Origin: Kluyvera sichuanensis
Lineage (GTDB): Bacteria; Pseudomonadota; Gammaproteobacteria; Enterobacterales; Enterobacteriaceae
Assembly (NCBI RefSeq): GCF_014218705.1
Contig: NZ_JABBJF010000011.1
Coordinates: 1 to 64,000 of the forward strand
Length of the DNA stretch: 64,000 nucleotides
Direction: 5' to 3'
A program made the translations under genes and the position numbers. Shown here piece by piece: positions 1 through 8,671 of the stretch. The notes beneath the pieces are model-generated. The model did not search any database. It was not told the DNA's origin and worked only from the letters and a program-made list of their open reading frames with translations. The stretch's first letter is position 1; each line of letters opens with the position of its first letter.

Positions 1-404
1 GCCGCCAGCGTTTTTTCTGCAATCGCCATACCTACGGCGTTCGCGATGCCCTGGCCCAGCGGGCCGGTAGTGGTTTCAACACCAGCGGTGTAACCCACTT
101 CCGGGTGACCTGGGGTTTTGGAGTGCAGCTGACGGAAGTTTTTCAGCTCTTCGATCGGCAGATCGTAACCGGTGAGGTGCAGCAGGCTGTAAATCAGCAT
201 GGAGCCGTGGCCGTTAGACAGCACAAAGCGGTCACGGTCAGCCCAGGACGGATTCTGCGGGTTATGGTTCAGAAAATCACGCCACAGGACTTCGGCAATG
301 TCAGCCATACCCATTGGGGCACCCGGGTGACCGGAATTGGCTTTCTGTACTGCGTCCATGCTCAGCGCACGAATAGCATTAGCAAGCTCTTTACGTGAGG
401 ACAT
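1..404 (-). CDS. tktA: Transketolase, N-terminal part (cut by window edge)
   Basis: Thiamine-diphosphate enzyme of the non-oxidative pentose phosphate pathway, cytoplasmic. Only the first 134 codons are inside the window; the gene runs off the left edge. Translation from the ATG at 404 gives [20 protein letters not shown], and the conserved histidines at positions 26 (SGHPGAP) and 66 (LSNGHGS) are present, as in E. coli TktA. The position next to loiP and speB matches the E. coli tktA locus, which favours tktA over tktB. Divergent from loiP with about 270 bp between the two starts. Confidence 0.95.
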   Translation of the reverse strand, partial: MSSRKELANAIRALSMDAVQKANSGHPGAPMGMADIAEVLWRDFLNHNPQNPSWADRDRFVLSNGHGSMLIYSLLHLTGYDLPIEELKNFRQLHSKTPGHPEVGYTAGVETTTGPLGQGIANAVGMAIAEKTLA

Positions 405-671
405 TTTGACTCCAGTTCGGACTGTTGAAGGCAACCCTAACGTCACGAGAGGCGCACGTTACGGGCTTTGCCAGAAAAAAGTGTCAACAATGTAACCTAT
501 GCGACAAAGCATGTACATGGAGCATCCTTTTGCTACTTCAGAAATCTCTGGAACAGAGGTTAACAAGATGTAATCCCCTCGCCCGTAAGCCGCGATATTC
601 TTTATACTTAGCCTAACTCTGGCGGCGCAGTTCCAGGGCATTTTCAGATAAACGACTTTGGAAGCAATCTC

Positions 672-1430
672 ATGAAAAAACGGGCGATGGTTCTGGCGTT
701 TGGCGCAACTTTACTGCTGAGCGGCTGCCAGAATATGGATTCAAATGGTTTATTAAGCTCGAGTACCGGTGCCTTGCAGGCATTTTCGTTGAGCGATCAG
801 CAGGTTCAGGCGCTGAGCGACCAGGCCTGTAAAGATATGGACAGTAAGGCTACCATTGCGCCAGCAAACAGCGCTTATGTACAGCGACTCAATAAGATAG
901 CGGCGGCGCTCGGCGATAACATTAACGGCCAGCCGGTGAACTACAAAGTCTACGTGGCGAAAGACGTCAACGCCTTCGCCATGGCCAACGGCTGCATCCG
1001 CGTATATAGCGGCCTGATGGATCTGATGAACGATAATGAAGTCGAAGCGGTTGTCGGCCACGAAATGGGCCACGTTGCGCTCGGCCACGTGAAGAAAGGG
1101 ATGCAGGTGGCGATTGGCACTAACGCCCTGCGCGCAGCGGCGGCTTCTGCTGGCGGCATCGTCGGCAGCCTGTCGCAGTCCCAGCTTGGCGATCTTGGCG
1201 AGAAGCTAGTGAACTCGCAGTTCTCCCAGCGTCAGGAGTCGGAGGCGGACGACTACTCTTATGACCTGCTGCGCAAACGCGGGATCAACCCGACCGGGCT
1301 TGCCACCAGCTTTGAGAAACTCTCTAAGCTTGAAGATGGCCGTCAAAGCTCCATGTTTGACGATCACCCGGCCTCGCTGGAGCGCGCCCAGCACATTCGC
1401 GACCGCCTGCAGGCGGACGGCATTAAATAA
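672..1430 (+). CDS. loiP: LoiP (YggG) outer-membrane M48 metalloprotease lipoprotein
   Basis: 252-residue zinc protease of the M48 family. The N-terminus is a lipoprotein signal peptide with lipobox LLLSGC, so the mature protein should start at Cys19 and be lipid-anchored. The zinc-binding HEMGH motif is at about residues 130-134, and the downstream ESEAD supplies the expected third ligand. In E. coli LoiP is an outer-membrane protease linked to low-osmolarity stress and works with the protease homologue YcaL/BepA group. Single gene, followed by a GC-rich hairpin. Start ATG at 672 gives the classic MKKRAMVLAFG signal. Confidence 0.93.
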   Translation: MKKRAMVLAFGATLLLSGCQNMDSNGLLSSSTGALQAFSLSDQQVQALSDQACKDMDSKATIAPANSAYVQRLNKIAAALGDNINGQPVNYKVYVAKDVNAFAMANGCIRVYSGLMDLMNDNEVEAVVGHEMGHVALGHVKKGMQVAIGTNALRAAAASAGGIVGSLSQSQLGDLGEKLVNSQFSQRQESEADDYSYDLLRKRGINPTGLATSFEKLSKLEDGRQSSMFDDHPASLERAQHIRDRLQADGIK

Positions 1431-1818
1431 TTATTTAGGGGGGCAATATTGTCCCCCTTGCTTTGATAAGCAAAAAATATTAATAATGGCTAAACGGCAT
1501 TAATTGATAATTTAAGCGCACAAACCGTTAAATATACGTAGATGTCGCCCCGGTCAAATATATAAGCCAACACCGCAGCGCTCGAACATTTATTCTGAAT
1601 ATTAAATAAAAAATATACTATTTACCTTTCAGGAAGTTCTTTTACCTTATTTTTAAATAGTCCATAGCTATTCACGAGATCCAGGCGCTACGCACCCTGT
1701 AGCACGATACCTCGCGACACATCCATTCATACAATGATTGCTTTCGACACTTTTTCAGGCGACTATCCGAATTGTAAAAACACAATTCGACCGTCAGATA
1801 AACAGAGAAGTTCCCTCC
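1431..1818. other. Intergenic region loiP to porin
   Basis: Region of 388 bp without a convincing gene. It begins with a G-rich/C-rich hairpin after loiP at 1438-1457 and becomes AT-rich around 1590-1670, which is a plausible regulatory region for the porin. An in-frame TTG at 1738 would extend the porin by 27 residues, but those residues do not look like a signal peptide. No anti-ChiX pairing element like that of E. coli chiP was recognised by eye. Confidence 0.5.
1438..1457 (+). terminator. Hairpin after loiP
   Basis: G-run at 1438-1443 pairs with the C-run at 1453-1457 around CAATATTG. The stem is strong, but only a weak T-tract follows, so it may be an intrinsic terminator or an mRNA 3' end stabiliser. 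Confidence 0.4.
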
Positions 1819-3087
1819 GTGAAAAATAAATTAACGTTAATTGCTTTAAGTATTATTGCCTCTGCGCCAGCTTTCGCAAGCCAACAATCCGACAGCCAGG
1901 GTTTTATTGATGACAGCCATCTGGATCTCTTTTTACGTAACGCCTATATCAAACGCGACTATCGCGATGGGCTGCATGATAAGAGCGAATGGGGCCAGGG
2001 CTTTATCGCGACCTTTGAATCCGGCTTCACCCAGGGCCCTATCGGTTTCGGCGTAGACGGTATCGCTCAGTACGGCGTGCGCCTGGACGGCGGCCGCGGT
2101 AACAGCGGCGCTGGCGGCATCGACTTTTTCGCTCAGGATAACGACGGCCGTGCGAAATCTGATTTAGCCAAATTCGGCGCGACCGCTAAAATGCGCTTCT
2201 CCAATACCGTGCTGAGCTACGGCAACCAGCGCCCAACGCTGCCAATTCTCTACGCCGACGATTCTCGCCTGCTGTATGAAACCTTCACCGGGACCATGCT
2301 GACCTCTAAAGAGATCGCCGGTCTGGAAGTGAACGCCGGTTACTTCACCGACGAGCAGCGTAAAAGCGACGATAGCCACAACAGCGGCCTGCAGAGCATT
2401 ACCTTCGGCGGCGCGAGCTATCAGTTTAACGACCAGTTGAGCGGCGCACTGTACGCCTCCCACGTCGAAGACGTGCTGAACAAGCAGTACCTCGGCCTGA
2501 ACTATGCTCAGCCGCTGGCGGCAGACCAGAAGCTGGTCTTAGACTTCAACGGCTATAACTCTCGCCTGGAGCAGGAATACGCCGACTCGCTGGATACCGG
2601 CCGCAGCAACAGCATCTGGAGCCTCGCCACCAGCTACATCTGGGATATTCACACCTTCAAAATTGCCTACCAGCAGAGCAGCGGCAGCACCGGCTATCAC
2701 TACGGCAGCTACCAGGATCAAGGCGGCGTCGGTGACGGCGGCAATACCATCTGGCTGGCGAACTCTTACTGGTCTGATTTCAACGGTGAAGATGAGCGTT
2801 CATGGCAGGCGTCCTACGCGCTGGACTTTGGCGGGCTGGGTTTACCGGGTCTGAGCTGGACCACGGCGTACGTTCGCGGCGATAACATCAAGACGGCGGA
2901 AACCAATAACGGTAAAGAGCACGAGTGGTTTAACCAGGTGCAGTACCAGGTCCAGAACGGCCCGGCGAAAGATCTGAAGTTTAAAGTTCGCTACTCGGTG
3001 CTGCGCGTTTCCAGCAACGCCAGCGACTATAACGTCAGCGGTAATGAAGTGCGCGTTTACGTCGAGTATCCGTTTAACGCGTTTTAA
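1819..3087 (+). CDS. OprD-family outer-membrane porin
   Basis: 422-residue outer-membrane beta-barrel protein, start chosen at GTG 1819 because it begins a typical signal peptide (MKNKLTLIALSIIASAPAFA, cleavage after AFA). The mature part opens with SQGFIDDSHLDLFLRNAY, a hallmark of the OprD/ChiP family, is rich in alternating aromatic strands, and ends in a terminal Phe (EYPFNAF), the usual outer-membrane insertion signal. Family members take up basic amino acids, peptides, aromatic compounds or chito-oligosaccharides; the substrate cannot be read from this sequence. Stand-alone gene, absent from this position in E. coli K-12. It could be a ChiP paralogue, but no chitobiose genes are nearby. 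Confidence 0.85.
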   Translation: MKNKLTLIALSIIASAPAFASQQSDSQGFIDDSHLDLFLRNAYIKRDYRDGLHDKSEWGQGFIATFESGFTQGPIGFGVDGIAQYGVRLDGGRGNSGAGGIDFFAQDNDGRAKSDLAKFGATAKMRFSNTVLSYGNQRPTLPILYADDSRLLYETFTGTMLTSKEIAGLEVNAGYFTDEQRKSDDSHNSGLQSITFGGASYQFNDQLSGALYASHVEDVLNKQYLGLNYAQPLAADQKLVLDFNGYNSRLEQEYADSLDTGRSNSIWSLATSYIWDIHTFKIAYQQSSGSTGYHYGSYQDQGGVGDGGNTIWLANSYWSDFNGEDERSWQASYALDFGGLGLPGLSWTTAYVRGDNIKTAETNNGKEHEWFNQVQYQVQNGPAKDLKFKVRYSVLRVSSNASDYNVSGNEVRVYVEYPFNAF

Positions 3088-3100
3088 TCGTTGAGTGGTT

Positions 3101-3174
3101 CCCGGCGTCGCTGCGCTCGGCCGGGCTACACGTTAATCGTAGCCCGGCCGAGGCGTTTACGCCGACGCCGGGGA
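3101..3174. repeat. REP-type palindromic intergenic repeat, copy 1
   Basis: Two facing GC-rich units (3101-3132 and 3138-3173) share the core GTAGCCCGGCCGAGGCG and end in GACGCCGGGG. The same unit pair occurs at 47851-47925, 52990-53070 and 63391-63472. Lies between the 3' ends of the porin and speB, where such elements can act as transcription or mRNA end structures. Confidence 0.85.
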
Positions 3175-3189
3175 ACCTCCGCGAAGGTC

Positions 3190-4110
3190 TTACTCGCCCT
3201 TCTTCGCCGCCTGGATGTACAGCATTTCCAGCGCCAGCGTCGCCGCCGCCAGAGCGGTGATCTCAGACTGATCGTACGCCGGTGCGACTTCTACCACGTC
3301 CATACCAACGATGTTCAGATCCTTCAGGCCGCGCACCAGTTTAATGGCGCGATCGGAGGTCAGGCCGCCGATTACCGGTGTACCGGTACCCGGTGCAAAC
3401 GCCGGATCCAGACAGTCGATGTCAAAGGTCAGGTAGACCGGCATATCGCCAACGATCTGCTTAACCTGCGCGATGATATCGTCCACGGTGCGATCGTTCA
3501 CCTGGCCTGCGTCCAGTACGGTGAAGCCGTTGTCTTTGTCGAACTCGGTACGGATACCAATCTGCACGGAGTGGTTCGGGTCGATCAGACCTTCGTTAGG
3601 CGCGGTGAAGAACATGGTGCCATGGTCGAACTCGCAGCCGTTAGCGTAGGTATCGGTGTGGGCATCGAAGTGCACCAGCGCCATTTTGCCAAAGTGCTTC
3701 GCGTGCGCGCGCAGCAGCGGCAGCGTGACGAAGTGGTCGCCGCCAAAGGAGAGCATGCGTTTACCGGCCGCCAGCAGTTTTTCCGCGTGCGCCTGCAGTT
3801 TTTCACTCATCTCACGGGCGTCGCCGAAAGCGTAAACCAGGTCACCGCAATCCACGACGTTCAGGCGTTCACGCATGTCGAAGTTCCACGGGAAGCGGTT
3901 GTGCTCCCAGGCCAGGTTAGTGGAAACCTGGCGAATAGCCGCCGGGCCGTGACGGCCACCGGCACGACCTGAGGTCGCCATATCAAACGGTACGCCAGTA
4001 ATGACCCAATCCGCGTCGCTGTCGTACGGCATGAAGTTCATCGGCAGACGAAGAAAACCAAACGCGTTGGAAACCAGGGAGTTATCGTATTGATGACCTA
4101 AGGTGCTCAT
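3190..4110 (-). CDS. speB: Agmatinase
   Basis: Hydrolyses agmatine to putrescine and urea; manganese enzyme of the ureohydrolase (arginase) family, cytoplasmic. 306 residues, the same length as E. coli SpeB. Metal ligands are visible at His126 (SFGGDH), Asp149, His151 and Asp153 (HFDAHTDT) and in the later [11 protein letters not shown] motif. Start ATG at 4110 has an AGAGGT ribosome-binding site. It lies 233 bp downstream of speA on the same strand, but a strong terminator-like hairpin (4137-4181) sits immediately upstream, so its expression is not simply that of a second operon gene. Confidence 0.97.
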   Translation of the reverse strand: MSTLGHQYDNSLVSNAFGFLRLPMNFMPYDSDADWVITGVPFDMATSGRAGGRHGPAAIRQVSTNLAWEHNRFPWNFDMRERLNVVDCGDLVYAFGDAREMSEKLQAHAEKLLAAGKRMLSFGGDHFVTLPLLRAHAKHFGKMALVHFDAHTDTYANGCEFDHGTMFFTAPNEGLIDPNHSVQIGIRTEFDKDNGFTVLDAGQVNDRTVDDIIAQVKQIVGDMPVYLTFDIDCLDPAFAPGTGTPVIGGLTSDRAIKLVRGLKDLNIVGMDVVEVAPAYDQSEITALAAATLALEMLYIQAAKKGE

Positions 4111-4136
4111 GTGCTGACCTCTTTTAAAATCACTGT

Positions 4137-4181
4137 AAAAAAAATCCCCTCCGCGTCGTTAGGCCCGACGAGGAAGGGATT
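4137..4181 (-). terminator. Terminator-like hairpin in the speB leader
   Basis: Read on the minus strand, 4181-4166 (AATCCCTTCCTCGTCG) pairs with 4158-4143 (CGACGCGGAGGGGATT): 16 positions with one G-U and one mismatch. The loop is 7 nt and a run of eight T follows (4144-4137). This is a textbook intrinsic terminator placed about 27 nt before the speB ATG. It either ends the speA transcript or works as an attenuator in the speB leader. Confidence 0.75.
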
Positions 4182-4261
4182 GATTTGGTAACTGCATATT
4201 TGCGGCGGATTATCGCCGTTAATTTGTACGGATTCAAGCGCAGCGGAGACCGTGCGCCTGG

Positions 4262-4335
4262 TGCCCTCACCCCGGTCCTCTCCCTGAGGGAGCGGTCCCC
4301 TCGCCTCTTTGGGGAGAGGGTTAGGGTGAGGGGCC
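4262..4335. repeat. Imperfect inverted repeat of the CCCTCACCC...GGGTGAGGG type
   Basis: GC-rich intergenic palindrome beginning CCCTCACCCC and ending AGGGTTAGGGTGAGGGG, with further CTCTCCC/GGGAGAGG pairings inside. Related copies lie between nupG and speC (30322-30441), and a short remnant precedes rsmE (around 11478-11500). Located just after the speA stop codon. Confidence 0.75.
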
Positions 4336-4343
4336 CCGTAAAC

Positions 4344-6320
4344 TTACTCGTCTTCCAGATAAGTATAGCCGTACAGACCGGCTTCAAACTCTTCCAGGAA
4401 CTGCTGCTGCAGCTCGGCGTCGAGATCGGTGTTTTTCACCTGGTCACGGAACTGCGTCAGCAGGGTGTTCGGATCCAGCTGCACGTATTGCAGCATGTCC
4501 GCCACCGTATCGCCTTCATCAGACAGCTCAACTTCCACGCTGCCGTCAGGGAAGACAAACACGTCAACCGCTTCGGTATCGCCGAACAGGTTGTGCATAT
4601 TGCCGAGGATCTCCTGATACGCCCCTACCATAAAGAAGCCCAGCATCGGCGGGTTCTCCGGGTCGTATTCCGGCATTGGCATGGTGGTCGCGATCCCGTC
4701 GCCGTCGACGTAGTGGTCGATAGCACCGTCGGAGTCGCAGGTAATATCCAGCAGCACCGCGCGGCGCTCTGGCACCTGGTTCAGCCCTTCCAGCGGCATC
4801 ACCGGGAACAGCTGATCGATACCCCACGCATCCGGCATCGACTGGAACAGCGAGAAGTTGACGTAAATCTTATCCGCCATTCGCTCCTGCAGTTCGTCGA
4901 TAATTGGACGGTGTGCGCGGTTGCTCGGGTCGAGCTGCTTCTGCACTTCGTGACACATGTTCAGGTAGAGCTGCTCGGCCCACGCGCGCTCGTGCAGGCT
5001 AAAGGAGCCTGAGGAGTAGCCGACGTGAATATCGTGCAGGTCCATCTGGCTGTCGTGCAGCCATTCGCGCAGCGAGCGGCGGTTGCCCGGCTCGTGCATC
5101 TCCTGCCAGGTTTCCCACATGCTTTGCAGCGCGCGTGGCGCATCGTCAGCAGGCGGTGTCGCTTCAGTGTGTTCGCTACGCTCAACGCCGATAATGTTAG
5201 ACACCAGCACCGTGTGGTGCGCGGTCACCGCACGACCGGACTCGGTAATCACCGTCGGGTGCGGCAGGCCGTGTTCTTCACACGCATCGCCAATCGCCCA
5301 GATGATGTTGTTGGCGTATTCGTTCAGGCCGTAGTTCACGGAGCAGTCGGACTGCGAGCGGGTACCTTCGTAGTCCACGCCCAGGCCACCGCCCACGTCG
5401 AAGCACTGAATGTTGACGCCAAGCTTGTGCAGCTCAACGTAGAAACGGGCGGATTCACGCACGCCGGTCGCGATATCGCGAATGTTCGCCATCTGCGAAC
5501 CGAGGTGGAAGTGCAGCAGCTGGATGCTGTCCAGACGACCGCGTTCACGCAGGATTTCCACCAGTTGCAGAACCTGGTTTGCCGCCAGGCCGAACTTGGA
5601 TTTTTCACCGCCGGAGGACTGCCACTTACCGGAACCCTGAGAAGCCAGACGCGCACGCACGCCAAGGCGTGGCACCACGTTCAGGCGCTCGGCTTCTTCC
5701 AGCACGATGGCAATTTCAGACATCTTTTCGATGACCAGATAGACCTTGTGGCCCATCTTCTCGCCGACCAGCGCCAGACGAATGTATTCGCGGTCTTTAT
5801 AGCCGTTACAGACGATCACGCTACGGGTCATGCCCGCGTGCGCCAGCACGGCCATCAATTCAGCTTTAGAACCGGCTTCCAGCCCCAGCGGTTCCCCGGA
5901 GTGGATCAACGATTCAATCACGCGGCGATGCTGGTTAACCTTAATTGGGTAAACCAGGAAGTAGTCGCCGTTATAGCCGTAAGATTCACGCGCACGTTTG
6001 AACGCCGCGTTAATCGAACGCAGACGATGCTGCAGGATCTGCGGGAAGCAGAACAGCGCAGGCAGACGTTGCCCCTGCGCTTCACGGGCTTTTACCAACT
6101 CGGCGAGGTCAACGCGCGCTTCCGGTACATCCGGGTCTGGGCAGACGCTGATGTGGCCAAGCTCGTTGACGTCGTAGTAGTTATTGCCCCACCAGGCAAT
6201 GTTGTATGTGCGTAGCATTTTGCTGGCTTCCTGGGAGCTCATCGCAACCTCCTGCATGGAACGTAGTACACCGCGTTCGCCTGCTGACGAATGCGAATCG
6301 AATGAAATGTCGTCAGACAT
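4344..6320 (-). CDS. speA: Biosynthetic arginine decarboxylase
   Basis: PLP enzyme that decarboxylates arginine to agmatine, the substrate of SpeB. 658 residues, identical in length to E. coli SpeA, with very high similarity throughout (for example the region around [17 protein letters not shown] and the C-terminal [11 protein letters not shown]). An in-frame ATG lies four codons upstream, but ATG 6320 was chosen because it gives MSDDISF, like E. coli MSDD, and has GAGG six bases upstream. It follows yqgB by 8 bp, so the two genes form one transcript. Confidence 0.97.
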   Translation of the reverse strand: MSDDISFDSHSSAGERGVLRSMQEVAMSSQEASKMLRTYNIAWWGNNYYDVNELGHISVCPDPDVPEARVDLAELVKAREAQGQRLPALFCFPQILQHRLRSINAAFKRARESYGYNGDYFLVYPIKVNQHRRVIESLIHSGEPLGLEAGSKAELMAVLAHAGMTRSVIVCNGYKDREYIRLALVGEKMGHKVYLVIEKMSEIAIVLEEAERLNVVPRLGVRARLASQGSGKWQSSGGEKSKFGLAANQVLQLVEILRERGRLDSIQLLHFHLGSQMANIRDIATGVRESARFYVELHKLGVNIQCFDVGGGLGVDYEGTRSQSDCSVNYGLNEYANNIIWAIGDACEEHGLPHPTVITESGRAVTAHHTVLVSNIIGVERSEHTEATPPADDAPRALQSMWETWQEMHEPGNRRSLREWLHDSQMDLHDIHVGYSSGSFSLHERAWAEQLYLNMCHEVQKQLDPSNRAHRPIIDELQERMADKIYVNFSLFQSMPDAWGIDQLFPVMPLEGLNQVPERRAVLLDITCDSDGAIDHYVDGDGIATTMPMPEYDPENPPMLGFFMVGAYQEILGNMHNLFGDTEAVDVFVFPDGSVEVELSDEGDTVADMLQYVQLDPNTLLTQFRDQVKNTDLDAELQQQFLEEFEAGLYGYTYLEDE

Positions 6321-6328
6321 AGCGAACC

Positions 6329-6460
6329 TCAATTATTTATAACAAGTGTAAAACAGTTAACTACTATCGCAGCGTGACGTTGCGATAACAACCCATATAC
6401 AGCCTGAATAGGCAGCAGAACCTGCTGACGCTCCGACTGTGCGACCGGTTTCTTATTCAT
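6329..6460 (-). CDS. yqgB: YqgB small protein
   Basis: 43-residue protein [12 protein letters not shown]...[14 protein letters not shown], matching the size and both ends of E. coli YqgB, an acid-responsive protein of unknown function encoded directly upstream of speA. The ATG at 6460 was chosen because upstream in-frame residues have no counterpart. The gene ends 8 bp before speA, the same arrangement as in E. coli, so it is probably the first cistron of the speA transcript. The C-terminal part is hydrophobic. Confidence 0.85.
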   Translation of the reverse strand: MNKKPVAQSERQQVLLPIQAVYGLLSQRHAAIVVNCFTLVINN

Positions 6461-7108
6461 ATCATTATAAAACAAGCACCTGAACACATTATGACGGTTC
6501 AGAGAAACCACGAGAAAACTCTTGTTGTGACAAGAGCGCCCTTGTTCAGTGTTCCGTTACCTACCGGCTCGGGAGTCCTGAGTAGCGCCGAAATGGGTAT
6601 AACATCGGCTGGTATGCAAAGCAGAATGGGGGGTTGCGGGGAACATCGTCGCGCCAGGACGGCACGGTAGAATCAGCAGAATACAACGGTTCATTATCTC
6701 GTATCACCTCCACGGCCGCCCCGAAAGACGAACCTCAAGCCAAAGCAAAAGTCTTAGCCCGGCTGGAAGTGGCAACACGAAAAATGATGTGTGCTTTTTT
6801 GTATGAGCCGCGCGCGGCGTTTTATACCGATAACCCACCTAAAATGCAAAATATAAATGTGCAGCTTGCCGCCGGTGTCAGGAAAAATTTCCAATCTCAG
6901 TTGCAGCAGAATGCGAGCTATCTCAAAAAAAACTGGCAATGAGGTGAAGATGTGACCTAAAATAGCCGTCCAGATGTTAATCCATCTATACCGATTAACA
7001 CTCAGACTGCCAGTGACGGCAACCATTAAGTCCGTGGTATAATCTTCCATCGTGATTATTCAAAACAACAGTTTGAGCTAACCAAATTCTCATTGGGTGA
7101 TATTAAAT
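6461..7108. other. Divergent control region between yqgB-speA and metK
   Basis: About 650 bp. It holds the MetJ boxes and promoter of metK at its right end and presumably the yqgB/speA promoter at its left end. Two open frames are present (6634-6942 plus strand and 6754-7050 minus strand). The minus one contains a hydrophobic stretch and lies where E. coli annotates the uncertain gene yqgD, but neither has a clear ribosome-binding site and they overlap each other and the metK regulatory sites. Confidence 0.5.
6972..6995 (+). promoter_or_regulatory. MetJ operator (tandem met boxes) of metK
   Basis: Tandem octamers AGATGTTA (6972-6979), ATCCATCT (6980-6987) and ATACCGAT (6988-6995) resemble the met box consensus AGACGTCT; the second has the box ends reversed as in E. 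coli metK. A TATAAT -10 element follows at 7038-7043. MetJ with S-adenosylmethionine is the expected repressor. Confidence 0.7.
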
Positions 7109-8263
7109 ATGGCAAAACACCTTTTTACGTCCGAGTCTGTATCTGAAGGGCATCCTGACAAAATCGCTGACCAAATTTCCGACGCCGTGCTGGACGCCAT
7201 CCTTGAACAGGATCCGAAAGCGCGCGTAGCGTGTGAAACCTACGTCAAAACCGGTATGGTGCTGGTCGGTGGTGAGATCACCACCAGCGCATGGGTTGAT
7301 ATCGAAGAGATCACCCGTAATACCGTTCGCGAAATTGGCTATGTGCATTCTGATATGGGCTTTGATGCCAATTCTTGTGCCGTACTGAGCGCTATCGGTA
7401 AGCAGTCTCCGGACATTAACCAGGGCGTTGACCGCGCCGATCCGCTGGAACAGGGCGCGGGCGACCAGGGCCTGATGTTTGGTTATGCCACCAACGAAAC
7501 CGACGTGCTGATGCCAGCGCCAATCACCTACGCACACCGTCTGGTGCAGCGTCAGGCTGAAGTGCGTAAAAACGGCACCCTGCCTTGGCTGCGTCCTGAC
7601 GCGAAAAGCCAGGTCACCTTCCAGTACGACGACGGTAAAGTGGTGGGTATCGATGCCGTCGTTCTGTCTACTCAGCACGCCGACAGCATCGACCAGAAAT
7701 CACTGCAAGAAGCCGTGATGGAAGAGATCATCAAGCCGGTTCTGCCTACCGAGTGGCTGAACGCGTCGACCAAATTCTTTATCAACCCAACCGGTCGTTT
7801 CGTTATCGGCGGCCCAATGGGTGACTGTGGCCTGACCGGTCGTAAAATCATCGTGGATACCTACGGCGGCATGGCCCGTCACGGTGGCGGCGCGTTCTCC
7901 GGTAAAGATCCTTCTAAAGTTGACCGTTCTGCAGCCTACGCAGCACGCTATGTGGCGAAAAACATCGTTGCCGCAGGCCTGGCTGACCGCTGTGAAATCC
8001 AGGTTTCCTACGCTATCGGCGTGGCTGAACCGACTTCCATCATGGTGGAAACCTTCGGTACCGAGAAAGTGCCTGCTGAGCAGCTGATTGGTCTGGTTCG
8101 CGAGTTCTTCGACCTGCGTCCATACGGCCTGATCCAGATGCTGGACCTGCTGCACCCGATCTACAAAGAGACGGCAGCTTACGGTCACTTCGGTCGCGAA
8201 ACCTTCCCATGGGAAAAAACCGACAAAGCAGCTCAGCTGTGCGAAGCGGCTGGCCTGAAATAA
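7109..8263 (+). CDS. metK: S-adenosylmethionine synthetase
   Basis: Makes S-adenosylmethionine from methionine and ATP; cytoplasmic homotetramer. 384 residues, the same as E. coli MetK, starting [21 protein letters not shown]. The ATP-binding [12 protein letters not shown] and the P-loop-like [19 protein letters not shown] motifs are intact. The ATG at 7109 was chosen over an in-frame start four codons upstream because GGGTGA lies at proper distance and the N-terminus matches the family. Preceded by met boxes and followed by a strong terminator. SAM also feeds spermidine synthesis, which links it to speA/speB/speC. Confidence 0.98.
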   Translation: MAKHLFTSESVSEGHPDKIADQISDAVLDAILEQDPKARVACETYVKTGMVLVGGEITTSAWVDIEEITRNTVREIGYVHSDMGFDANSCAVLSAIGKQSPDINQGVDRADPLEQGAGDQGLMFGYATNETDVLMPAPITYAHRLVQRQAEVRKNGTLPWLRPDAKSQVTFQYDDGKVVGIDAVVLSTQHADSIDQKSLQEAVMEEIIKPVLPTEWLNASTKFFINPTGRFVIGGPMGDCGLTGRKIIVDTYGGMARHGGGAFSGKDPSKVDRSAAYAARYVAKNIVAAGLADRCEIQVSYAIGVAEPTSIMVETFGTEKVPAEQLIGLVREFFDLRPYGLIQMLDLLHPIYKETAAYGHFGRETFPWEKTDKAAQLCEAAGLK

Positions 8264-8281
8264 GGTTTAGCCGTTTTGTTG

Positions 8282-8308
8282 AAAGCCAGCCTTGTGCTGG
8301 CTTTTTTT
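8282..8308 (+). terminator. Intrinsic terminator of metK
   Basis: Stem AAAGCCAGC (8282-8290) / GCTGGCTTT (8296-8304) with a 5-nt loop and a continuing T-run. Confidence 0.9.
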
Positions 8309-8389
8309 ATACCTGTTGCTTTGGGAATTGTTCCCCGCACAACAGCATTCATCTCTTTTACGTAACAATTTACAGTTCCACACAATTTA

Positions 8390-8405
8390 GTGAAAGCGAT
8401 TACAT
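8390..8405 (+). promoter_or_regulatory. Upstream GalR/GalS-type operator
   Basis: GTGAAAGCGATTACAT fits the GalR consensus GTGNAANCGNTTNCAC at all but the final base. Lies 182 bp upstream of the second operator. Confidence 0.6.
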
Positions 8406-8571
8406 TAATAGTGCCTTGCGGCACAAGCCCCGCCTTAACGCCATGAAACAGCTTTTCATAATAATGCTTTGTGTTTCAATAAAGTCTCATTATCGATCTT
8501 TTTACTTTATCTGAAACAGCATTAACGCCATGATTAAATTGATATTTAACTGATACGTAACTTACACATCA

Positions 8572-8587
8572 GTGTAACCGATTACAC
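8572..8587 (+). promoter_or_regulatory. Main GalR/GalS-type operator of galP
   Basis: GTGTAACCGATTACAC, near-perfect dyad matching the GalR/GalS operator consensus, about 85 bp before the galP start codon. Confidence 0.8.
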
Positions 8588-8590
8588 AGT

Positions 8591-8606
8591 CGTGATTATA
8601 ATCACA
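8591..8606 (+). promoter_or_regulatory. CRP site of galP
   Basis: CGTGATTATAATCACA matches the TGTGA-N6-TCACA consensus at 15 of 16 positions; it is adjacent to the GalR-type operator. Confidence 0.75.
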
Positions 8607-8671
8607 TTTTTTTGCGACATACTCTCCTACCCTAAGCATCGATAGAATCAATGACTCAATTGGAGAGCATC

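Larger units (their letters stand above)
8264..8671. other. metK-galP intergenic region
   Basis: 408 bp containing the metK terminator, then an AT-rich control region for galP with two GalR/GalS-type operators and a CRP site. No gene seen. Confidence 0.7.

Noticed and set aside
1738..1818. Longer N-terminus for the porin from TTG 1738
   Set aside because: The extra 27 residues are not signal-like and have no ribosome-binding site; the GTG at 1819 begins a normal signal peptide.
5025..6215. 396-codon open frame on the plus strand opposite speA
   Set aside because: It is the mirror frame of a highly conserved GC-rich gene; its composition (many His, Arg, Val, Gln) is the usual antisense artefact and there is no ribosome-binding site.
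6634..6942. 102-codon plus-strand frame between yqgB and metK
   Set aside because: No recognisable domain, no ribosome-binding site, overlaps the opposing frame; likely chance.
6754..7050. 98-codon minus-strand frame upstream of metK (location of the E. coli yqgD annotation)
   Set aside because: Overlaps the metK promoter and met boxes, has no clear ribosome-binding site, and I cannot confirm similarity to YqgD from memory; kept only as a remark in the intergenic entry.
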